64,000 nt of DNA from Adiantum capillus-veneris (GCA_014529385.2 CM043952.1:156773057-156837056); one strand, 5' to 3'; numbered from the stretch's first letter, positions 1 to 11,440 are shown. Numbers and translations are program-made. Notes: generated from the sequence alone by a model not told the origin.

Positions 1-1101
1 CATCATTTCAGAGTACAAAAGCCTCCTCGCTACACCGAGCCAATCCTGCACATTGCCGTAGTCATGGCTCTAGCGATGGCAGAAAATAGAACCATTCGCT
101 GCGACTACGGTTCCTACATTTTGGACAATCTGATTGAAGCAAATTTGAAAATCTCGGCAAAAAACAAAAGCTACATGAACGCAGGGCCGATGCTAACCAG
201 AATAGCATACCAGGCTTTGGGAATGATCGAAGATTTGCCAGCTGCCAGCTCTCAAACGAACCTGATCCAGAAAGCCAAGCTAGTTGCTCACTCCGTAAGG
301 ACGACCCCCGACGCGACATCATCGCGCTCAACAAAGAACACCAATAAAAGTTCGAGTGATGAAGTAAAAACGGAGACAAATGATGAAGGAAAGTCTCAAG
401 ATTCTAAAGACAAAGGGCCCTCAGAGTTTGAGGAAAGCGAGGAGGAAGATTCAACAAAGCCGCTCGAGAGAAAAAGAGGGGAGAGAAGTGCAGTACCGCA
501 GTCGGACCTGCAAAAAGCATATGCGGAAGCTCAAAAAAGAGTCGAGGAAAGACGAACCAAATTACGGGCTGATAGACAGGCTCGAGCGGCTGCAACACAA
601 CAGGCACAAAAAAGAAGATTCGAAAGGGAAAGGCAAGAAAGGATAGAAAATGCAACTCGCCTACGGGCTGAGAAGCAAAGGTTAGAAGCAGAACAGAAGG
701 CTGCGGAAGTGGACATTTCTTCGCAATACACTGAAGGAACAAAGGAGAAAGACGTGGCTGATGAGACAAATCAGGTGGATCAGCTTAAGAAGATCCAAAG
801 AGAGAGGAATTTGGAAGTGCGACGGGCGGCGGATCTCACCCGCCAAAGAATAATCAGGATTTTAAAGAAAAGAAAAGCGGAAGCATCTTCTTCGCAACAA
901 GGGGAAGAGACTTCCAAGAAGAGACATGTACGAGAAGAATCAAGTCCACCTCCTCCCGCGCCCAAATCACCTCCTCCCTCGCCTAGAAAATCGCCTCCTC
1001 CATCACCAAAATCTCCTCCTCCTCCCCCTTCTCCATCGAACAAAAAACAGCCAACTCCTCCCCCTTCAACCTCGCAAAAGGAATTTATACCACCTACATA
1101 A
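1..1101 (+). pseudogene. Extra ORF in env position of Athila/Tat-like retrotransposon G0, 5'-truncated by window
   Basis: The frame is open from base 1 through the ATG at 64, so the protein starts outside the window. The first 80 residues after that ATG look globular and resemble the end of plant transposon-associated proteins of the plant-mobile-domain kind (weak recognition). Next comes an acidic, Ser/Glu-rich linker (residues 80-140), then a long Arg/Lys/Glu/Gln coiled coil (about 145-270), then a Pro/Ser tail with repeated SPPP blocks (295-335). It ends at TAA 1099-1101, but coiled-coil coding resumes within 35 bases, so the original protein was probably longer. Its place just upstream of a polypurine tract and LTR is where Athila-type elements carry their third ORF. 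No membrane segment is visible. The function is unknown. Confidence 0.6.
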
Positions 1102-1131
1102 TCCATCGGATACCACAAAGCCTGCCAGGCA

Positions 1132-1896
1132 GTGGCTGGTTTTGATTACAAGAAAACTCTACGGGAATTAGAACGGCAATTCGAGTGTCAGCATGTGGTG
1201 CTGAATGAAAAGGAAAGGCAGGTACAGGAAGCCCAACAAAAGCAAGCATCTGGGAAAGAAGAGTTAGAGAGCCTGAGGACGCAACTAGAACGCACAACGG
1301 AGGAAAGAGACCTTGAGTGACAGGCTCAGTCACTGATCAAAGACTTGGTGGACGTCAGGACAGACTTGACCGCCAAAGAGAAGGAGTGCCAAGAGTTGAT
1401 GGCAAGAGTCCAGAAAGCAACGAAGAAGCTTGCCTACGAGAGTGCAAGATTCCAAAGACTTAGAAGTTCCTACAGTACTGTCAAAGTTACTCTGACGACT
1501 TTAATGGCGAATCAGGAACCTGCTGGGGCATTGGTCTCCACATTTGACGATGCCATAGCAATGAACACTATAGCAGCACTAAAAGCAGAGCTAGAGCAAG
1601 AAAAGATTCAAAGACAGCTGCTCGTAGGGATGGTGGCCCAGACGGCGGCAAATGAGCTAAAGTAAAAAGAAATGGAGCAGCAACTAGCTCAAGCAAGCAC
1701 TGAACTACAGAATCAGAAGCAGATTGGTGACATGTTGCTAAAGGAAAAAGAAGATCTGCTTTTTCAACAGCAATCAAAGCAGACAAAGCCCAGACTCAAC
1801 CGCAACTACTGCTCGGACAACAAGCGTCAGATTTGCCTGGAACATCACACCAAGGGCAACAGGAGCAAGAATTTGAAGGGCTCAATCTGGATATAA
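1132..1896 (+). pseudogene. Coiled-coil continuation of the G0 extra ORF
   Basis: Three consecutive open stretches (1132-1320, 1345-1665, 1672-1896) encode Glu/Gln/Lys/Arg-rich heptad-like sequence. They are separated by isolated stops at 1318-1320 and 1663-1665 and by one frame change. This reads as one decayed coiled-coil segment rather than separate genes. It follows the Pro-rich end of the upstream frame and precedes a globular segment. No catalytic motif is visible. Confidence 0.5.
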
Positions 1897-2989
1897 GAGA
1901 TGAACTCAATGAGAGCATTCAGGACATGCCAGAGGGGCCAGCCAAGGAGTACATGCTCTATGAAAAGAAGATACTGGAGTCAGCAGCCCTAGCATACTTA
2001 CAACCAGAAGAGCAGGTGGAAGGATTTGGCCATGAGTACCTCCCGTTTCCTCTGCTATGCCATGAAGCAATTTTGTGGAAAGAAAAGATGCGTCCAGCCT
2101 TGCCACGAAACAAAGAAGGGGGTTACGAAAGCATTGCACTCACAGTGGAAGAAGCTCAGATGCTTGTCGATGACCACCCCAAGTGGAGGCAGAAGTGGTT
2201 GGACAAAAGGCCACAGGATCTAACAAATTACCACAACGCTCCTCAACATATACAAATAGATCCTACATTCTGCCCAGTCCCTCGAAGACACACTTAGAAA
2301 GATTTCACCACATGGAAGGGGTCAAGGCTGCACAAGCTAAATTACCCGATTTTGACAGCGCAGCAACCCCCTACGGTGGCCTACATGGTCAGCACATTGA
2401 ATTCAACAGTCACATTGCTGCGGGATGTCCCTGATTTGGCGTGCCAAATGTTAGTAAAGATAGCCCGGATGATCGTTACCTGCATCCAGGTGTTTAAAGA
2501 CACTGAAGGCGACGATCATCCGTGGAATCTATTCTTGGAAGGACACAGAGGCATCTACTGGAATCTACAGGATTCACCGCCACGATACATCTTGATGGCC
2601 ATGTACTCCAAGAGGCATCTGCTGGAATCTACAGGATTCACCGCCACGATACATCTTGATGGCTATGTACTCCAAGAGGCATCTGCTGGAATCTACAGGA
2701 TTCACCGCCACGATACATCTTGATGGCCATGTACTCCAGGCTAATGTACCTGCTCTCACACTACTTGCAGACATTTGTAGAGGCCTTCGTCACAGGATTC
2801 TTCGAAATGGATTCAAGGATTTTCCATCCCATGGCGAAGGACCTCAAGGCAAGGTACGTAGCATACCAACACACCTTATCTAAAAATCCATTCAGACAGC
2901 ATCAAGAAGCCCTCGAAGCCGTCCTGCAAACAAGAAGTTTTGCAACGACACTCGCTTCATTAGAGCCACATCAACAGCCAAAGCACTGA
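1833..2989 (+). pseudogene. C-terminal globular segment of the G0 extra ORF, frameshifted
   Basis: Open frames at 1833-2297, 2183-2434, 2352-2723 and 2720-2989 can be read as one decayed segment that changes frame repeatedly. The 1833-2297 part is acidic at first and then has aromatic-rich sequence (HEYLPFPLLCHEAILWKEK). The last part (2720-2989) is helical and ends in a His/Gln-rich tail about 40 bases before the polypurine tract. A 64-bp tandem triplication at about 2551-2745 disrupts the frame. I do not recognise a family. Its place immediately 5' of the LTR shows that it belongs to the retrotransposon. Confidence 0.45.
2551..2745 (+). repeat. 64-bp tandem repeat, about three copies, inside the coding remnant
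   Basis: The string gaatctacaggattcaccgc starts at 2561, 2625 and 2689, giving an exact 64-bp period with near-identical copies. As 64 is not a multiple of 3, each copy is read in a different frame. Confidence 0.92.
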
Positions 2990-3012
2990 TCATGCACGAG
3001 GGCGTGCAAGGA

Positions 3013-3027
3013 TAAGGAAGGGGGGAG
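3013..3027 (+). promoter_or_regulatory. Polypurine tract of G0
   Basis: A purine run (aaggaaggggggag) lies directly before a TGTTTGG LTR start. In LTR retrotransposons this is the plus-strand primer site. Confidence 0.75.
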
Positions 3028-3879
3028 TGTTTGGCGGACGAAGCAACAAGCGGCCGTTGCCAGAAGGACCATATTTTTCTGAGAAACCATTGTAAAATTC
3101 TTTTGTAAAGAAGCATCTCTAAGCCGGAAAATTGTCAAAGGATGTATGGTTATTCTTATGGGAGAAATTGTATATTAGAGAGCCAGTTAGAGGTTTGGGA
3201 GCTTGTGGCCGGACAAGCCATTTTGTAAAGACCTAATCTATAAAGGTCATTTTTTGTAAGTTTGAAGATATTCTTTTAATGGAGAATTGAGAAGACAGCA
3301 TACGTTTGAGAGCTCCTTCTTGTTCAAGCTTGTAATCTTCGCCATTGGGGCTACAGTAATCCAAATTTAGATTTGATTATTGCATTGTGTTCCTCTCCTC
3401 TTGCTCTTTCATTCAAGTGTAATCATTCAAGATTCGGTGTAGGTTTTCAACTACGAGTTTGAGGCCTTAAATCACTGTTTTGAGTGTCAATATGCGTGTT
3501 TTATGTTGTTTTGACCCTAGGAGAGGCTTTAGGGACCCTAAAATGACCCATTAGGATCACCTGTTCGTTGTTTTTGCTGACTTTGGAACGAACGATCGTG
3601 ATCGTTGTACCTCTCCAGAATGCTGTGACAGTGATAGGATATGTTCCTGATAGTCCCCTGTAGCTTCCCTTCAAGTTTCATGCGATTTCGATATGATTTG
3701 CATGGTAAATGGCGTGATGGTTGAAGAACGGTGTAGGAGGACATAAGCAGATTACTTGGCGGTAATGCGATTGATTTACTTATAAAGTTAGTAGTTGCAT
3801 CTCTTCGAGTTCACTTCATTAGGATTGACACCCTAGTGAGTTCCCATGCCTCATCCGAGTCGCTTCCCCTGTATTGACA
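3028..3879 (+). repeat. 3' LTR of G0 (Athila/Tat-like Ty3/gypsy)
   Basis: It starts TGTTTGG after the polypurine tract, has a TATAAAG box at 3239-3245, and shares landmarks with the G1 and G2 LTRs. These are a GGTCATTTT stretch just after the TATA box, an aagttt.atgcgatt block near 3670, and a gagtcgct stretch near the end. The end at about 3879 (ttgaca) is inferred by comparison with G1 and G2. A near-perfect palindrome lies at 3591-3606. Confidence 0.65.
3591..3606. promoter_or_regulatory. Palindrome in the G0 LTR
   Basis: AACGATCGTGATCGTT is a perfect dyad except at the centre. One C-to-T change would turn a CGCG core into CGTG. It occupies the same LTR slot as the palindrome-like sites of G1 (21558) and G2 (59119). 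Confidence 0.6.
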
Positions 3880-4080
3880 AATATGTTGATGCTTGAGAGC
3901 TATGCTATGGACGTCCGTCACGGCGACCCGCAAACAGATTTAAATTGAGCTCTCATAGGACCAAAGCATATACATAGTCCTATGCTACTTTGCTCCTAGT
4001 GAATCCAGGTTTGCTATGACATAGTAGGGGGATGGAGAGAGAGTGGTAAGTCACCTTACACGTGCCTTACAAAGGGGATC
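3880..4080 (+). other. LINE 5' flank, no clear coding
   Basis: This lies between the G0 LTR end and the first recognisable LINE endonuclease residues. It is probably more of the decayed LINE ORF2, but I see no alignable motif. Confidence 0.3.
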
Positions 4081-4945
4081 ATGGAGTACTCACCTCATAG
4101 GGAAGTTTTCCTTATGGGAGACTTCAATGCCAGGATCTGTAGCCGATGGTGTGAGATCTATGACTTTGAGGATCCCAAGATATTGCAAACCATGGAGCAC
4201 ATACACACCATGCGGACCTTAGCTAATATGGCCTACCCCATAGGATACGAGCACCACCTACTCAAACTAGGATCTCATCACCGTCTCGTTATCTACAATG
4301 AGATGGTACAATGGCCTAATTTAAGAGGTTTCACATGCATTCCACATGGTGTACTAGAGGGGAGACACAACACAATGGACGACATTATGGGACCGAGTGA
4401 GTCAACACACCTACTCAACTCTTTTACCATTCCCCCTAGGCCCATTGGAGCTGACCATGCCCACCTCACTTTCTCTTTCACAAGGCACCCGCATCTCTCA
4501 TACACACGCCACATACACCCCCCGCACCACTATACATTTCACTCACAAGAAGCTAACCTTTGTTTACTCATCACAGGTCTACCAAGGCTCTCTTACCCTT
4601 GACCTTGACACACCCTTATCCACCATCACCTCTCTCATCAATCCTTCACATATACGCTATTAGTTGCTTCCCACAAACCACCCACACTGGTTTCACACCT
4701 CCACATGGGGCCCCTCATAATAGATGGTATGATGATGTGTGCAAAGAGATATACCACAATCTATGAGCATAGAGAGCACTAGAGGAGATCACAGAGTGAG
4801 ATGCTAGATAATAAATGAGAGCCCTCTCTCACCAAAAATGGCGAGTGTTTGAGGAGACCCAAGAACTCAAGTTGTATCATCTACTTATGAGCATGGACCA
4901 TACTACAACATGGCATACACTCAAAGAGCCTTGCCCTATTATCCC
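4081..4945 (+). pseudogene. LINE ORF2 fragment: APE-type endonuclease, 3' part
   Basis: The frame 4081-4602 contains GDFNAR (the metal-binding Asp/Asn motif of LINE endonucleases), then a GFTCIPHG stretch and PIGADHAHLTFSF. The last corresponds to the final SDH motif, with Ser replaced by Ala. Coding-like sequence continues in other frames to the CCATT target site at 4945-4949, where a 1.9-kb LTR element splits the LINE. The matching reverse transcriptase resumes at 6835. The N-terminal part of the endonuclease is not seen. Stops and frame changes make it non-functional. Confidence 0.7.
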
Positions 4946-4949
4946 CATT

Positions 4950-5117
4950 TTTTGGGGGTTCAAGCCCTCGTTCAATTTTTGGTGTTTTGCCCGTGGGAAA
5001 CGCCCCAAAGGCAAGCGACTAAGAGAGCCAGTTTGCATGGCCAAATACTTTTATATGTAAGGTTTCACACAGAACAATCAATACACATTAGTGTTATATT
5101 TTTAGTGTGCCGTGTTG

Positions 5118-5154
<37 letters not shown>

Positions 5155-5228
5155 CAATCTCTTATGCATCTCTTCTCTCTCGTCATGACCTGCCCAAGGT
5201 ATCATCCAAAGTTAGATGCAGCCTAACA
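4950..5228 (+). repeat. 5' LTR of the 1.9-kb element
   Basis: It matches 6554-6834, with a degraded start (tttgggggttc instead of TGTTGGGTTC). It holds a (CT)n run at 5121-5151. Confidence 0.8.
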
Positions 5229-5229
5229 G

Positions 5230-5241
5230 TGGTATAACAGC
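5230..5241 (+). promoter_or_regulatory. Primer-binding site, initiator-Met type
   Basis: TGGTATAACAGC, two mismatches from the canonical TGGTATCAGAGC, one base after the 5' LTR end. Confidence 0.75.
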
Positions 5242-6553
5242 TTGGTGCTCTTGGCTCTGGCCAGGCAAGGTGAGTCCAGGCGGGCAACGCGAGGCGCTGC
5301 AGAAGAGGTGACTCGGCATACACAGAGGGCAGTTCCGCAAGCATATCAAACGCAGGCGCTTCTTGGAGGCAGTTCTACAAGGCGGCGAGGTTGTTGACCG
5401 TGTTTTGAAACGCTACAAGGGAGTTAGCCGGCGAGGGCCTTTCCTGTGCCTTAGGGGTTTACCAAGCAAAGGCAACAAAGCCCTTGGAACAATAGTAGCG
5501 TGCTGAAATGCTGCCTGAGTTGCATGAAGCCCATTGGAGCTCTTCTCAAAACGCTAAAGCAGTAGCGATCGACAAGAGGTGCTCATTAAAACACTGCCTA
5601 TATAGGCATTCTTTCAGATCTTTTCAAAACGCCTATGTAGAGTTAGTGGAAGGTGCAATTTTTGTGTGCATATCAAAACGTTGCCCCTGTAGTAGTCTTG
5701 TGCAAAGCTTGTCAACAACAGTAGAGCGAGGCGTTGGAGATTCTTGCTTGCATGCTTTTGCTGGCATTTTAAACAGTTGTTGAAAATTGGCCTATAAAGC
5801 TACTTGTTTATCTTGTCAAAGCATTCCAAAACGCACCTATTGCTATGATATGGATAATTTTTTGAGGAATTTGCATCATGAAAAAAATTCTAAGGTGGTT
5901 GATAAATCTCTAAAGAAGCGGTCTAATGGTGATGGTAAGAATAGTGATGCTCAATTTGATCCATTGGTCAACAACCTGGCTTTGGATATTGATGCCAAAG
6001 AAGAGCAAAATAATGACTCTAAAATCAAAGCTCTTCTAGAGAGAAAGCCAGTGGTGATTTTTTCAACGGTTTTGCTTCGAGCACTTGATCCATCAACATA
6101 TACACAATTTCACAAACTATTTTTACCAGTTTAGTGTGATAGTTTTGCTCAAAGTTTATCTTTTGTCACAAAATCAATCAAAGCCTTGTTTTCTCTCATC
6201 ATATGTCAGTCATGCCATGATAAAAACTTGTACGGGTTAGACACTGCCACAAATAGAGAAGTGGTAAGACCTCCCAAACATATTTGTTCTCAGCCTTTTT
6301 TTTTCTGCTTCTCATGAGGTTATTGGGTACACCTTAGACCCAAGGTTTGGTAGTAAACCAAACACTCTATTTACTGTTAGAGCTAATTTTTGACCTACAC
6401 CCTATCTATTCAAGGGGGGTTTACTATCACAACACTAGGTTATGGACAAAAATCCTTTGTTGTCAGAGAACCTAAAACTCACAGTTGACGAGTACACCAA
6501 AAACTTGAGGTATCATGAGAGTGGCCTGTCTAGTTCGGGCTTGAGGGGGGGAT
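5242..6553 (+). other. Interior of the 1.9-kb element, no gag-pol
   Basis: Short open frames (5508-5783, 5787-6134) show no retroviral motif. The 5787-6134 frame is Lys/Asp/Asn-rich and hydrophilic. A CAAAACG-like word recurs (for example near 5548, 5627, 5676 and 5828), often followed by a CTA or CTGTAG string. A purine run at 6541-6552 is the polypurine tract. Confidence 0.5.
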
Positions 6554-6723
6554 TGTTGGGTTCAAACCCTCATTTAGTTTTTGGTGTCAGCCCGTGGGAA
6601 ACGCCCCAAAGGCATGCAATTAGGAGAGCCAATTTGCATGGCCAAATCCTTTTATATGTAAGGTTTCACACAAAACAATCAATACACAATAGCGATATAT
6701 TTTTAGTGTGCCGTGTCAATTCT

Positions 6724-6762
<39 letters not shown>

Positions 6763-6834
6763 CAATCTCTTTTGCATCTCTTCTCTCTCGCCATGGCCTA
6801 CCCAAGGTATCATCCACCTTAGTTCATCCTAACA
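6554..6834 (+). repeat. 3' LTR of the 1.9-kb element
   Basis: It begins TGTTGGG after a G-rich purine tract and ends CTAACA, followed by the CCATT duplication. It includes (CT)n around 6721-6759. Confidence 0.85.
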
Positions 6835-7975
6835 CCATTGAGGACCCTCATACATGGCATGCCTATGCAGAGAGACTCTACGAGATCCTTGAGAAACCAC
6901 CCATTCCAAAGCCACTAGATTCAAATCCCACGACATCCACACTTTGCACAACAGACATGGTAGGGTGGGCCATTCACAAACTGCAACACCGAAGATCTAT
7001 AGATCATAAAGGTTTACAAAGTGAGAACCTCATTTATGTGGACAACACCTTAACCCCCTTGGTTGCACACCTTTTCAATAGGGCTATGGTAAAAGGATTC
7101 TTAGAGGAGTGGACTAAACACATCATAGTATCTATCCAAAAATCTAGCAACACCCTAGATCCAATGGGAACTACATGACTATCATGATTGGCCACACAAT
7201 GACCAAACTTTACGGAGCACTCCTTGAGGTAGAGGTGAGCTCATATGTAGAGAGCAAGGACAAGAGATCTCCGAGATAGAATGCTTTAGATGAGCTTTCT
7301 CTACCATAGATTATATCTTTGTTTTGCATCTCTTGATTGATGGGGCCAAGGTGAGAAGGAGAAGCTATATTGTTGCTTTGTGGATTTCCACAAAGCTATT
7401 GACATAGAGCCATGAGAGAGACTTTTCCAGCACCTAACAGGCAATGGGGGCTCCATCACATATGATCTGGGCCATATATAAATTATATGAGCAGGTAAAA
7501 GAACAAGTTAGATGACTAGAAGGACTCTCATATACCATTGCTAGCACCATTGGTGTGAAGCAAGGGTGTCGCCTTTCACCCACGTTGTTTGGGCTCTACA
7601 TCAATGAGATCTTTGATTTTGCACTCTAAGCTGGAGGGCATGGGGTAGATCTTGCAGGTACCCCAATACATATTATGCTATATGTTGATGATATTGTTTT
7701 GATCTCTAAGTCACAAGAAGGGATATAGTGCCATCTCCACACCCTTGATGATTTTTGCACACAGCAAGGTATGATAGTGAACCTTGGTAAAATCAAGTTC
7801 ATGATCCTCCACACATCCAAAGGAGTCAAGATACAACACAATTTTCACAACAACTAGAAGGAGAGTGGAGGTGGTAAAGCCATATTTATATCTAGGGGTT
7901 ACCTGGTGTTTCACCATGGCTCGGGCTACCACATATAGGCTCACTAGAGGATACGCAACATTGGTTATGCTAGAG
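6835..7975 (+). pseudogene. LINE ORF2 fragment: reverse transcriptase
   Basis: This continues the LINE split at 4945. The frame to 7178 gives the region before the RT (HTWHAYAERLYEIL). Later fragments in shifting frames show CCFVDFHKAID near 7367, SPTLFGLYINEIFDF near 7577 and LYVDDIVLIS near 7678. The last is the YxDD catalytic motif of non-LTR reverse transcriptases. A tail resembling YLYLGVTW...RLTRGYATLVMLE ends near 7975. There are many stops and it is clearly inactive. Confidence 0.75.
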
Positions 7976-8408
7976 TGGAGATGCCACTCAACACACTTTC
8001 AAAAGCCTCTCTTGTGGACATTTTAAATCACTTGAGAAAAGTTAAGGATGATTATGCATTGAAAAAGGAAAATGTAAGAGGTGATATAAGTGAAACAAGG
8101 ACACATCCAAGTCATGGACAAATGTATGTAAAGATAATGCAATTTCCTATTCATCGATTGTGCAAGTTATGGCTCAAGCAAAGAATGTGAAAGTCACATA
8201 ATTCTTGATGATTCTCTATTATTACTTCCTCCGATCGAATGTTTGAAATACACCCTGAATTATTCTTCAAAGTAGGAATAAACCTCTTCATGATAACAAG
8301 ACCATCATTGAACACCTTGTCAAATGGTCAACTTATCCCGAGGAGAATGCTACTTGGAAACGTGATGATGTATTGAGGCTGAACTACCCAGACTTCATGT
8401 CGAGGTGA
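7976..8408 (+). pseudogene. Ty3/gypsy pol C-terminus with chromodomain-like end
   Basis: The frame at 8280-8408 encodes IIEHLVKWSTYPEENATWKR followed by a YPDF tail and a stop. This matches the C-terminal chromodomain-like end of chromovirus integrases (LVKW..P.E.ATWE....). In that group the segment is thought to guide integration. Upstream sequence to 7976 is frame-broken and gives only weak similarity. It is followed 31 bases later by a purine-rich stretch and an LTR start. Confidence 0.65.
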
Positions 8409-8439
8409 GGATACCTTGAATTTTTCAAGTGTGGAAGGA

Positions 8440-9590
8440 TGTAAGATCCCTGATTTTTAGATCCTTTTAAAAAATAAGAAAAATAGATCCCAATGTCTAC
8501 TTCTTGATTTTTTGGTCCAGAATGTTTGTTGGGAAACGTTGTAAGGTTTTAAAACGAAAAGCAAGGTTGTTTTCATGTTCCAATAGGTCAGACGGACGTT
8601 TGATTTAGTTTTGGATTTAAAAAAAAAACAGATTTTCGTGCTTTTTTTTGTGAAAAGCAAGGCCAGATCCTTAATCTACAAGTCTCGAGGATGCTATGGT
8701 TCAATTTTGTAAAAACCTTCTTTTCGAGCGCTTTTCACGCTATTTTTAGCTTTTCATGATTTGGTGCTTTTCGATGAAAAACGAGTCTGCTTTCTTATTC
8801 GGGTGGACAAGGAAAATCTGTGGTTTGTTTGTTTGCTTTTTAATGCTATTTTTAGCTTTTCATGCTTTTTGGTGTTTTTGAAATGCAATGTGCTTTTTAG
8901 AATGATATAAACCTAAAAATAATATTTAGTCACCGTTGGGTATATAAACAACCATATGGTGAAAAAACCGGATAAAAGGAATTTTTACAAGAGTGAATTT
9001 TATAAAAAAGAGGCATCAAAAATATGCCAGGGTAGTACGCGAAAGTTGTAATTAAAGCAGAGTATCACAGTGCAAGCTAATTCAGTTACGGTCTCATTGG
9101 TTGCTGTGATACTATTTTTTTTGCTACAAAAAGCAAAGAGTAAGGCCAAAGTTGATTGCAAAAAGCAAAATCCTTGTTTTAGAAAAAGACTCAAGTCTTT
9201 TTTTGAAAGCAAGGGGACGCCTTGTTTGCCTTGGGGAACACTCCGGACCTCCAGGAACAGTTTATAAGGAGCTCTTCTACTGTGTTTTCAATGCCGACAG
9301 TTGTGTCTACTACTGTAAAGCTATACATATGTATTATATGGAGTGGTGCAAGTTCTCTATTACTATCTCCATAAGATCTTCTCTCTCATTTGCAAGAAGA
9401 AGACGAAGAAGAAGAAGAAGAAGAACACACTCTCTCTACTTGATTACTATATTCTTCTCTTTTCACGGTGTACGCGCTCTTCATCGACTTCGTGATGAAA
9501 ACATCTACATAGCTCTCATCACCCCTCTGTTGCAAAAAAACAAGAAGCCTTTTGACCACCAATAATTACTTTTCAATCATGGTAAGAAGC
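8440..9590 (+). repeat. LTR of gypsy family X (plus strand)
   Basis: It starts TGTAAGATCC after a short purine run (tggaagga), directly behind a chromovirus pol end. It has a TTTATAAGG box near 9260 and an (AAG)n run near 9390-9425. A reverse-complement copy exists at 34560-34705 plus 37814-38722. The 3' end is approximate. Confidence 0.65.
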
Positions 9591-11160
9591 TTTAAACTCC
9601 ATAGCCATCATCTCTTTTTCTCTCTACTTCGTATTTGAGTAAGTACTCTCTCGATGGTTGATTTTATGTATACATAGGCATGTATGGGCTTTCCTGGTGT
9701 GCATGAGGATGCTCCATGCTTATTTCATCATGTTTAGCACACTGATCTATGCATATGGTGTGTTTATGGTCAAATAAATACATAAAAATAGCTTTTTATT
9801 TCACGTCACATAGATGGTAGGGACACTATTTTGATCATATCTCCTAAACCACAATGAATCAGTTCGAACCCTTTTAACCAAAGATTAAAAAAAGAATTTA
9901 GAACATTTTCTATCTTGTATGTCACATGAAAACTCTGCACGAGTAAATAGTTATGGTCAAAATATATCTTGTTGTCCACTGTAGAGTCAAATGTTTTGGA
10001 CCCTAGACTCCTTGGAGATCTACTATATAGATTCATTGGATGAACAAACCCACTTGACCAATCAAGAACTTGATTAAAGTTTTTATTAAATGTATGTAGA
10101 TCATCGGCATCACTTTGTGAGTGCAAGTTATTAACCATTCCTTGTATGGGGTTACATATGCTTGTAGGGGTGCTACCAAGGGGCAGTACCATGTGGAGCC
10201 GTGAGTTGGACGAGAGGTTCATATATGTTTTATGGTTTATTTTGGTGAGTTGAATTCAAGTTTTTGATTTCCATAAACTTATATGGGGGTACATGGTTAG
10301 TCAACCCGGACCGTGCAGGCAAGTATGGATAAGGTGGCTTTCTTTTTGTGTCATGGTTGTTTGCATAAGTCTCATATGGGTATAGTGAAATGATAATGTG
10401 TTAGCCTATGTTATGGTAATGATCTTGATGCATTGTCTTGAGGTCAAATACTTTCTGTTGCATGTGAGACGTGTGTACGAAAACGTGAAAGAGTTGTTTT
10501 TTTGCATACATGTGATGCTATGGCATATGCTTGACCAAAGTGGTGGGGCTGTTTTGCATCATGATTGGGTTGAGGAGATGATTTCATTCAATGCATAGAA
10601 CCTCATGGATATATGTGGATATCTCATGTGCATGTGTGTATTGCTTTCCACCCTTCTAGGTAAAAACTAGCTCTATATGCATGGAGGGTGAGGTGCGGTC
10701 ATAGTGCATCACTTGTGCATGGTTAAAAATTATCAAAATGAGATTTCAAAGTTATATTTAGTCACTGGTTGTACTTCTTTTATGCATAAAAAGTTCATTC
10801 TTTAAGAGACATATATGCTGGCTCAGGATGGTTGCATCGTGTATAGTCAAAACTCCAAGTGTGGAAGTTGGTTTAGTAAGGATTTATGGTTTGTGGTAGA
10901 GGCCTGAGATCCCTCATCGATTATGGTTGGGATTTTGTATGATGGAAGTCAATGTGGCTATTGGATCACTTTTTTTGTTATGGTTGTGTTGTCAAAATGC
11001 TGTCAAAATTATTGCAGCAGCCATATGATTTGCTAAAGTGGTTTTGGAGGTTGGATATCCATCACCCTGAGTTGGGTAGAGTGCTCACCCGGGTGATTTT
11101 ATGGTGGACGCATAAGGGTATGTTAAGATTGATGCATCCGGCTAGGGTAGATGATACATA
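9591..11160. other. No supported gene
   Basis: Moderately AT-rich sequence with only short open frames and no recognised motif. It is probably decayed transposon sequence. Confidence 0.4.
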
Positions 11161-11169
11161 ATCATAATG

Positions 11170-11440
11170 CATAAGTGAGAGAGAATACGTGTACAAGTAA
11201 TGTGACTCAAGAAAATTAGGTTTCAAGATATATTAGCTTGGACTCATAAACATGATCTTGAGTTAAGTGCAACTGATTACAAGTTCATAGGAAGCGTTGC
11301 ACTTCATGTACGCAAACTTGGATAATTTTCCATTGAGAAATGGGCCTCTTTTATACTAGGCCATACATACTTACATTGCATGTGGTTTTATACATCTTTC
11401 TCTCCTTCACTCTCTACCAAACTCACCACAATCTTCAACA
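11170..11440 (-). repeat. 3' LTR of gag-only copia element 1 (minus)
   Basis: On the minus strand the LTR starts TGTTGAAGAT at 11440, directly after the pyrimidine run cccccctcaaa (11441-11451), which is the polypurine tract on that strand. A TATAAAAG box lies near 11350. The far end near 11170 is uncertain. Confidence 0.55.

Larger units (their letters stand above)
4950..6834 (+). mobile_element. Non-autonomous LTR retrotransposon inserted in the LINE
   Basis: Two direct repeats (4950-5228 and 6554-6834) of about 280 bp match over nearly their whole length. The 3' copy runs TGTTGGG to CTAACA, preceded by a purine run (gaggggggga). An initiator-Met-type PBS, TGGTATAACAGC, starts at 5230, two bases after the 5' LTR. 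The target duplication is CCATT at 4945-4949 and 6835-6839. The 1.3-kb interior has no gag, protease, integrase or RT, so it needs another element's proteins. Confidence 0.85.

Noticed and set aside
780-1118. Minus-strand Gly/Asp-rich frame
   Set aside because: It is the antisense shadow of the Pro-rich end of the plus-strand ORF.
1-3000. Envelope glycoprotein
   Set aside because: The ORF is in the env position, but no signal peptide, membrane segment or fusion-type motif is visible.
9806-10222. 138-codon minus-strand frame
   Set aside because: No motif, no codon or domain support, and it lies in decayed repeat sequence. It was not called as a gene.
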